From contig JAQIWT010001455.1 in NCBI GenBank assembly GCA_034696485.1, forward strand, positions 1 to 10,739: a stretch of 10,739 bases of DNA. The letters are read 5' to 3'. Made by a program: the position numbers and the translations under genes. Below the pieces are notes generated by a model. That model did no database searches. It saw only the letters and a program-made list of their open reading frames with translations, and was not told where the DNA came from. Source of the stretch: Isohypsibius dastychi (taxonomy: Eukaryota > Tardigrada > Eutardigrada > Parachela > Isohypsibiidae). The number at the start of each line of letters is the position of its first letter. Positions within the stretch are counted from its first letter, which is position 1. Of this stretch, positions 1 to 6,227 are shown one piece after another.

Positions 1-252
1 ACCTCAACCACCCAACCCAACCTCAACCACCCAACCCAACCTCAACCACCCAACCCAACCTCAACCACCCAACCCAACCTCAACCACCCAACCCAAGCTC
101 AACCACCCAACCCAATCTTAACCACCCAACCCAACCTGAACCACCCAACCCAACCTGAACCACCCAAGCTCAACCACAAAGTCGAACCTCGACCACCCAA
201 CCCAACCTCAACCACCCAACCCAACCTCAACCACCCAACCCAACCTCAACCA
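1..252. repeat. 19-nt tandem satellite array 1
   Basis: About thirteen head-to-tail copies of the 19-nt unit ACCTCAACCACCCAACCCA, running off the left edge. The first five copies (1-95) are identical. Variant units then follow, differing at bases 2-5 (AGCTC, ATCTT, ACCTG). A longer composite unit at 153-185 contains CAACCACAAAGTCGA, and standard units resume up to 252. The opposite strand is G-rich (GGGTTGGGT cores), so two adjacent units give four G-tracts that could form a G-quadruplex. The identical copies next to ordered variants suggest recent local amplification. It is not one of the canonical telomere repeats (TTAGG, TTAGGC, TTAGGG). Confidence 0.95.
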
Positions 253-320
253 TAATTTAAGGAGTGGACACCTGGTCTGTGGGGGTAGGGGTTGCTAGGT
301 CATAAAAGTGATCCGATCTG

Positions 321-404
321 AAGCACTCGATCTAAAACCCAGCGCGACCATCCTAAGCTCTTGATCTGCAGTCCCGGCGCAACAATCCGAAGCTCTTGAT
401 CTGG
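321..404. repeat. 2.4 copies of a ~35-nt tandem repeat
   Basis: Three consecutive blocks begin AAGCxCTxGATCT (321-354, 355-389 and a partial at 390-404). The second and third share AAGCTCTTGATCTG exactly; the first is more diverged, and its core AGCGCGACCATCC corresponds to GGCGCAACAATCC in the second. A pyrimidine-rich stretch with twelve C in a row follows at 411-432. No coding or RNA role is visible. Confidence 0.7.
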
Positions 405-769
405 AATTATTCCCCTCCCTCCCCCCCCCCCCTGGTTAGGTTTCCACTATGCTTGTTTTTGTCTAGACAGCTCCGCGAGTCGCAAGCGTGACATAAGGTG
501 CTCGTGGAACTCATGGGCCCTAACAGTAGATTCTCGCTATATCCTGATCAGGAACTGGCGACGATCTTGCCGAAAGTGTGCAACAATTCCAACATTTCCC
601 TCAATATTTCCATCGGGTAGAGAAACAAAAAGGGGAACCTTGCTGAAAGTTGGCAAAGTTACTTCAACATACTCTGACCATACAAAGCGACAGGAATCGC
701 TAGCTTATCAGAAAGATGAAGAAAACTTTTGAGGTTGCCGATATGGTCGTGGTTTCAGTTTTTTCCATG

Positions 770-839
770 TTTTGACATCTTGACTACACTTTAGTGTAGT
801 AAGATCTTGACTACACTTTAGTGTAGTAAGGTGTCAAAA
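770..839. repeat. Tandem 27-nt duplication of a hairpin inside a larger palindrome
   Basis: A 27-nt unit occurs twice back to back (777-803 and 804-830). Each copy contains the perfect 8-bp inverted repeat ACTACACT-TT-AGTGTAGT. The pair is bounded by TTTTGACATCTT (770-781) and AAGGTGTCAAAA (828-839), which are inverted repeats with one mismatch, so the whole 70 nt can also fold as one long hairpin. This self-complementary layout is typical of the ends or cores of foldback or MITE-like elements. No protein-coding role is suggested. Confidence 0.9.
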
Positions 840-1117
840 AATTGTTTTTTTAGATTTTGATTTGCGGCTTACTCTGAACGCAAAAAATGGGAGTATGTTA
901 TCGGGTTACTCATATGTTCAAATTATATTCCCTCTGGCTTTGTGTGACAGACAAATTCAACAACGTAAAAAAGCTAACAAGCAAGTTGATAGTGGCTGGG
1001 AATGGTTAAAAAATGAGCCATGGGTACCAAAACATAGAGGATGCACTGAAAAATATTATCAGTGACTTAGATTATGCGAAATAAAATCCCAGGCACACTG
1101 ACGAATTTTTAAAAAAG

Positions 1118-1182
1118 TCACTCTTTCAGAGTGAAACGTAAATGTGACGTCATGGCTCACCGAAGAAGATCGGTGACTCATG
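1118..1182. repeat. Two adjacent hairpins with CRE-like and AP-1-like palindromes
   Basis: Hairpin one is TCACTCT-TTC-AGAGTGA (1118-1134). Hairpin two has stem arms TCACCGA (1157-1163) and TCGGTGA (1170-1176) around a six-base AGAAGA loop. Between and beside them are TGACGTCA (1145-1152), the textbook CREB/ATF octamer, and TGACTCA (1174-1180), the textbook AP-1 heptamer. The pairing is seen directly. Any regulatory role is inference, since no nearby gene start is recognised. Confidence 0.5.
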
Positions 1183-1316
1183 AATGACGCCGCTCTTGCG
1201 TGTCTACCCGAAAAACGTGCTTTTTCAAAAATTCATAACTGTGCGTGGAATTGGTTACGTGCCAAAATTAAAATTGTAAAAAACATCCACAGTATTGACT
1301 GAAATATGCCATTTTC

Positions 1317-1405
1317 GGGGCTGGGACGTGTTTTCCGTCCGTGTGTTTCCCCTTTGCACTTACGAAGAATATTGGACTTGATGACGGAAAACACGTCACT
1401 GCCCC
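1317..1405. repeat. 23-bp inverted repeat, 43-nt spacer
   Basis: Arms at 1317-1339 and 1383-1405 are reverse complements at 21 of 23 positions; the inner GACGTGTTTTCCGTC / GACGGAAAACACGTC part is perfect over 15 bp. The similarity stops sharply on both sides of each arm. The arms could be the ends of a very small foldback insertion nested within the larger candidate element, or a hairpin transcript. Two overlapping short open frames on the plus strand here are best explained by the repeat rather than by a gene. Confidence 0.85.
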
Positions 1406-2100
1406 AAAGATTGCACATTTTCATAAATTTATATCTCATCACCTCCGGAACAACTATGTTGAAGGCATTAGCAGCATTCTCATGCAACCTAGCATGCCAT
1501 CATGCCATCGTACCCCACTGAAAATGTAGAACGATTCCCAAAAAAATCTGATTTCTGGCTGTAAACCATAAACCATTCTCCAGATACGGGAAGCCCGTTC
1601 CATCCAGAATCGAATGGCAGTGCGCAGTTTCCCATCAAAGGCCATGGTCCCTCTTTGCACAATTATAGAACAGATGTTTTATTGGCTTGAATCTCCTTTG
1701 CTTTTTCTCTGCTCTAAATCTCTTTTATGAATCGAGTTCGATATGATAGTTCTGTGATTCTGTGCTCCTGAGCCCGTGGTTGCTACGAGGATTCTGAGCA
1801 TAGAATTGGTCCTGCATGTTTGTTATGAATGCGATCCGAGCTCATGAGTGTATGGTACCTTAAATTTATTCAAAATTGCTGAGTAAGAGTTCTCGTATCT
1901 ATTCTGAGCCTGGGAGACATCTTCCGTAAAGTGGCTTTGTTGAAGAAACTGAGAAACACGATGCTGTGTTTGCGTGACTGACCCAAGTTGTTTGTGATCT
2001 CGTAATAGATTCAGGACAATTTCAAGGTCACTTTTGGACTTGGAGTTTTTTGTTAAATGTTTTGATAAATATCGGTGTCCACTGCTTAAGCTTTACCGGT

Positions 2101-2253
2101 CAACCACCCAAGCTCAACCACAAAGTCGAACCTCGACCACCCAAGCCAACCTCAACCACCCAACCTAAGCTCAACCACCCAACCCAATCTTAACCACCCA
2201 ACCCAACCTCAACCACCCAACCTAACCTGAACCACCCAACCTCAACCTGAACG
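2101..2253. repeat. 19-nt tandem satellite array 2
   Basis: Same family and orientation as the array at the left edge, starting with the composite unit containing CAACCACAAAGTCGA (2101-2129). Units of the ACCTCG, ACCTC, AGCTC, ATCTT, ACCTC and ACCTG types follow. The AGCTC-then-ATCTT order and the composite-then-ACCTCG order are both shared with array 1, so the two arrays derive from one higher-order repeat. Copies here are more diverged (CCTA and GCCA endings) than at the left edge. The array ends at the unrelated ACGCATCGCAAG sequence. Confidence 0.95.
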
Positions 2254-2536
2254 CATCGCAAGTCAAATCGTCGTAGCTGGGCAGTTTGTTACTGTAGGGT
2301 GTGCGAATGAGAGCAACGTTCTGCTAGCTAGCTCCTCGACCATTTTGGAAAGGCCAGATGCAGATGGACAACCCGACACCTTGGTCGGAAACGGACGCTT
2401 TTTGTTAAGGTGAGTTCCTAAAGCAGAGCGGTGCGAATCAACACAAAATGGGGATGATGGGATCAAGGTCAATACCGGCTCGTTCAAGCCAAGAAGGATG
2501 TGCACTTAAACTTGTTTGACCACGCATAGACCAGAT

Positions 2537-2738
2537 CAGTGGTGAGGCAAACTGCTCTGGGGTCGGGGGTCCGAGGGGGGAATGGGATAATCTAACCTCC
2601 GCCCAACTGGGATTTAGCAACCGGCTTTGGACGCAAATTCTGGATTGGTCAATTCATCAAACCCTAGTTGGGCGGAGGTCTGATTATCCCGTTCCCCGCT
2701 CAGACCCCCGACCCCCTGAGCAGTTTGGCTCACCACTG
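2537..2738. repeat. Foldback element: ~76-bp imperfect inverted repeat
   Basis: The left arm (2537-2611) and the reverse complement of the right arm (2662-2738) match over about 76 positions with roughly nine differences including small gaps (close to 88 percent by eye). The spacer is about 50 nt. The arms are G/C-skewed and include GGTCGGGGGTC and CCTCCGCCCAACT. An RNA from either strand would form a long imperfect hairpin. Minus-strand open frames across the arms give unrelated low-complexity peptides and are not considered genes. It resembles a MITE or a single insertion that duplicated in inverted orientation. Confidence 0.88.
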
Positions 2739-2753
2739 GACCAGATAATGGGA

Positions 2754-4433
2754 TACTGGGAATCTGAACCTCTTTAAACACCTTTAATTTTCGAGTCGAC
2801 AACCCAAAAATCTTCAAATGCCTATGAATCCCCCTCCCCCCCTTTCCCAGAATTCTGCTCGCTGTTAGAGTTAGACAGCCTACTACCGCACTCACATTTT
2901 CTTTCCGACGGCTAAATTTCCAATGCACCAGTCACCCCAATAATCGCCTAATTTGAAAATGTTGCATTTGTCTTCTAGAAGACCAGAATTCAGCTCCAGC
3001 ACTTGCTTGAGCACAATGCATGCTCGAAACTCTGAAATTGCGAGTTGAATTGAGCAATGGAACAACTTTTTCCCGGTCTGAACTGCTCACCAATTGGTTT
3101 ACCACTTGCCTTTCCGTCTACAATTAACTGCCCGGAAAACGACAAACAACTGTTAGTTGTAGTTGGACAGGGAGACAGGTCAACTGTATCACTGCAAGCC
3201 GATCTATGCTTCACAAGAAAGCGTCCGATTTTGCCTTCCCCACACTGTTGGCATTGCACTGAAACTGCAAAATTGAGGTGCTCTGACTCGATGCTTCCAT
3301 ATTTATCTACCTTGGGCGATCGCGGGTCCGATCGTGGGTAAGACGGCGCTTTGTGGTGTCGGAAATTCTGATGTCTTGTCTGTTGGTGTTGAAGGTAAAA
3401 TATCTTCTGCTGTGAAGTCTGCTGAAACAAGACTGTCGAAAAAACGTATTCTGGAGAGCATTATTCATGGATATTTTGTTTTTTCTCTGTTCTCGATTGT
3501 CTCGAACAGAGGGTGTCCGCGTTATTGTCTGAAAATTTTCTGAGAATAAAAATCCGTAGCATGATTGTTGAAAATGAAAAGAATCGATTATGACAGTACA
3601 TCATTCAAGATTTTTAGGAGGAACCTGAAAACTCTCATCAAAACTGCCTCTCACAGTTGCAGAACTCTCTTCCGTTCATAGTCCGTACTACAAATTATTC
3701 AAGAGGTTCAAATCAAATATCCGTGCGGTATGAATGTGATTGATTACATCCGTGAATAAAACCAGAAACAATAAGCGGTTTGCGTTACTGGTAATTCCAA
3801 ATAATTCTGGTTCTCAGCTAACAGCGTCAGCCGGTAACACCAATAGCAGCAGCCCTGATAGGCCCTCCCCAAAATTAGTTCCCAGATCACGCGCACGGTG
3901 ATCACTTAATGGGGCGTTTTTTGTGATCAGTGCTGATTGGCTAGTCAGGCAGTAACTCGGGCCTACACTCCTGAAAATCCGTAAACCTTCTCGCCTCGTA
4001 TTTTCGCACAATTCGTGGGCCCTGCTTGGAATTGTGTTATTTTTCTGCAACTTTTTTAAATTTCATCACGTTGAAACTGAGCTCAACATCTTACTATGGC
4101 GTGGATTTCCCAGACAACATTGAAACTGAAGATCATACTCCATCATTCTTTGCAGCCAGATCGTGTCAACATATGTGGGAAGTCTCTTTGGAAGAATTTT
4201 GGTCTCAGAAGTGTCAACGGGACTTCCCATGTCTCCAAGTGTCAAAACCCTCCATCGCAGGATGCAAAAGCACATACCCAGCCTCTAATTTTTTCCAGAC
4301 AGGAAAAACGAGTAGATATACAGTTCAGATCAAAACTGAAGCAAATCCGAAGAGCAGAGAAGAGCTCTTCAAAATGTGATAAAGTGTTGCCAAATGCGTT
4401 ACAGTAGCGTGGTTTATCGCAACAGAGGAATTG
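2754..4433. other. Long stretch without a recognised gene
   Basis: No recognised protein, RNA gene or mobile element. Open frames exist on both strands: a 146-residue minus-strand frame at 2990-3430 with a CxxC and ten cysteines, and overlapping plus-strand frames of 117 and 103 residues at 4026-4407. None shows a family motif, and the overlap in two frames argues against function. Small structures include a tandem 12-mer CGATCGCGGGTC / CGATCGTGGGTA near 3318-3341 and a short hairpin CTCTGTTC / GAACAGAG (3485-3511). AATAAA hexamers occur near 3544 and 3754 but follow no recognised gene. The stretch could be intergenic, or part of an unusually large intron of the SLC5-like gene downstream. Confidence 0.6.
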
Positions 4434-4480
4434 CTGGTAACTAACCTGACTGTAACCAGCCAGTTAATGTTAGTTACCAG
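4434..4480. repeat. Perfect 12-bp inverted repeat
   Basis: CTGGTAACTAAC (4434-4445) and GTTAGTTACCAG (4469-4480) are exact reverse complements around a 23-nt loop. The right arm ends 64 nt before the splice acceptor of the SLC5-like exon. It could affect local RNA folding, or be an old insertion footprint; nothing more can be supported. Confidence 0.85.
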
Positions 4481-4544
4481 AGCCGTTATTGGAGGATGTT
4501 ACTATCAACGCAAACCGCTTAATGTTGCTGCTTCTCGCGATCAG

Positions 4545-5319
4545 GGCGCCACAGTCGGAGTGCTGATGGGCCTCATGACTACGCTATGGATCAGTACGGG
4601 CTCGATTTTGTATGGAAAACCTCACCCTCCACTGCCGCTCAGCACAGAACTCTGCGAGAGCGGCCTTCAAAATGTCACCCTGATGAGCTCAACTGCGGCG
4701 CTTGGTCAATCAATAACAACAGCGCCAGTTCGGTAAGTCTAACTTTCAACCAACCGCTACGAAAGTATTCACAAAAATGGCACCGAATGCCATATCTCAA
4801 ACGACTTGATCATCTACCAGCAGATGTTCAGGAACGTGGTTCACTGTCATGAATGATCATGTGGGGTTTGATACCTGATAACACTGGCGATGGACATTTA
4901 AGCTATCAGTCAGCTGCCTGGATATTGCAGTTTGCATGTATCCTTGTGTATTTAGTAATGGTTTATAGTTCTCAGCTATCACGTACCTCGTTACCTCGTT
5001 CTAGGTTTAACTCACCGTTGGACGACATCTACGGCCTGTCGTTCCAGTACTACAGCTTGATTGGATTCACAGTGACAGTTTCCGTTTCTGTGATCGTCAG
5101 CGTAATTGCGGGTATGTGGGACTTTCTGGCTACCTCATTTTCACTTCATGATGATGAGGATGTTTAATTGTTTTGCCAGTGTGCTTTGGAGAGAAACCAA
5201 GGAAAACACCGGCACGGCTATTTTTGTTTAATGCGTATAAGGCTGACGATGTAGCGGACATTATCAAAGACCAAGAGATGATCTCGGAGGAAGCTTATAC
5301 AATGGTGCCAGAAAAATGA
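4545..5319 (+). CDS. SLC5-type sodium-coupled transporter, C-terminal three exons (partial)
   Basis: Three exons, 4545-4732, 5005-5111 and 5180-5319, join in compatible phases (start phase 0, then 2, then 1) into 144 residues plus a TGA stop. The donors are GTAAGT and GTATGT; the acceptors are TTCTAG and TTGCCAG. Exon one encodes GATVGVLMGLMTTLWISTGS and then PPLPLSTELC, like the G-[AV]-x-x-G-x-x-x-G helix and LPLST-x-x-C loop near the C-terminus of SLC5 transporters of the multivitamin/monocarboxylate/iodide group (SLC5A6, A8, A5). Exon two gives DDIYGLSFQYYSLIGF and a hydrophobic helix, matching the last helix region (usually WYxLSYxYxxxxG). Exon three is a charged cytosolic tail. Family members are about 600 residues, so three quarters of the protein is missing. 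No upstream exon was found in the preceding 4.5 kb. The substrate cannot be told. Confidence 0.75.
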
Positions 5320-6213
5320 ATACAGTTTTGCTGCTTCCTGGTTTGCCGACAATCACTTTACGCTTGTACCAAAAGTGCCAAAACACCTAAAAAACAGTAC
5401 CAACAGAGTACCGAATAAGCGTCTGTACGGAAATATCAGAAAAATTTACTACTCGGAATGCCCATTTTCGCTATTGCCACGGTAGGCCTACCGTCATCGT
5501 TCGGAGCATTTTGTTCCCCAACAGCAGGTATAGTTCGCATCGTAGTGGCCAAGTGTTTTCGAACTCACACGGACGAAATCAAATCCAGCTACCAAAAACC
5601 AAGGTGTCCTTTCGTGCAGGCTCTGAGTCAGCCCACAATTATTTTTGAGTGTGAACCCTATGGAATTTCCTCATTTCGCAGAAAAATCAAGAACTACTCC
5701 GTTAGTCCAGTTACAAAATATCGTCATTGGTAGAAGTTGTGCTACGATAGGAATATTGATCATGCCATACATCCCCTCCTCCAACATTGGTGAGTATAAA
5801 AGATAAAGACCCGCACGAGACCGTAATGACTCGTTATGACCCAACAAAAATTCATCTCATCACTGGCAATCTCCTGTCAACAGTCAATGGAATACGCAAA
5901 TTCGTAGCGACATCATCTGCGATTTTCGTTGAAATCACGTCAAAAACAAACTCGCTCTTGCAGCGGTGGTTGTGTTTTCCTGCCAAGCCTACCGCGGAAA
6001 TGACCAAAGATCACATTGACTCATTTTCTTATCTGCATTTGCAAGCCTCCGAAAGAGATTGATATCACGTAGAATGTGATAAGAATGAGAGCAGCCACAC
6101 TGCCACAGTCGCTTCCACGTAGTGAAACAGAAATGCGCAACTTGTCAAAAGTCGGATCAATGCAACAATAATATGAAAATATTTTCGTCTGGCCGTAATT
6201 CCAGTATTATTTG
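5320..6213. other. Intergenic stretch between transporter tail and membrane-protein gene
   Basis: No recognised gene. Two plus-strand open frames of 91 residues each (5458-5733 and 5787-6062) lack recognisable motifs, and I see no consistent splice partners. A minus-strand frame at 6065-6328 overlaps the downstream first exon and is taken as a shadow. No clear AATAAA follows the transporter stop. The stretch should hold the 3' end of the transporter and the promoter of the downstream gene, but I see no TATA box or other element worth naming. Confidence 0.5.
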
Positions 6214-6227
6214 ATTTTATCCAGAAA
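6211..6227 (+). promoter_or_regulatory. Splice acceptor three bases before the start codon
   Basis: A TTGATTTTATCCAG acceptor ends at 6224, leaving only AAA before the ATG at 6228. The start has a good context (A at -3). An acceptor this close to the initiator means either a 5'-UTR intron or a spliced-leader trans-splice site; both are known in small invertebrates. The sequence alone does not separate them. Confidence 0.45.

Larger units (their letters stand above)
261..2085. mobile_element. Candidate non-autonomous DNA transposon with TTAA flanks
   Basis: The left end GGAGTGGACACC (261-272) and the reverse complement of the right end, GCAGTGGACACC (2074-2085), match at 11 of 12 bases. Each is flanked directly on the outside by TTAA (257-260 and 2086-2089). 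The two ends sit at the inner edges of the two 19-nt satellite arrays, as if one array had been interrupted. TTAA target duplication is known for piggyBac-type cut-and-paste elements, which motivates the comparison; the terminal bases do not match the familiar piggyBac CCC ends. No transposase was recognised inside: the open frames there are short and unlike any family I know. If real, it is a passive element of 1825 bp. The short terminal repeat leaves a real chance of coincidence. Confidence 0.45.

Noticed and set aside
862-1065. 67-residue frame inside the candidate transposon as a transposase remnant
   Set aside because: There is no DDE/DDD pattern or zinc motif, and it starts at a non-ATG codon. 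I cannot link it to any transposase.
1306-1660. Overlapping short frames on both strands
   Set aside because: They cover the 23-bp inverted repeat, overlap each other in several frames, and show no protein family signature.
4026-4407. Two overlapping plus-strand frames (117 and 103 residues) as the missing upstream SLC5 exon
   Set aside because: Neither is hydrophobic enough for transporter helices, and neither contains the glycine/proline pattern expected just before the GATVGV segment.
5458-6062. Two 91-residue frames as small genes
   Set aside because: There is no signal peptide, motif or splice partner. Their length is expected by chance at this base composition.
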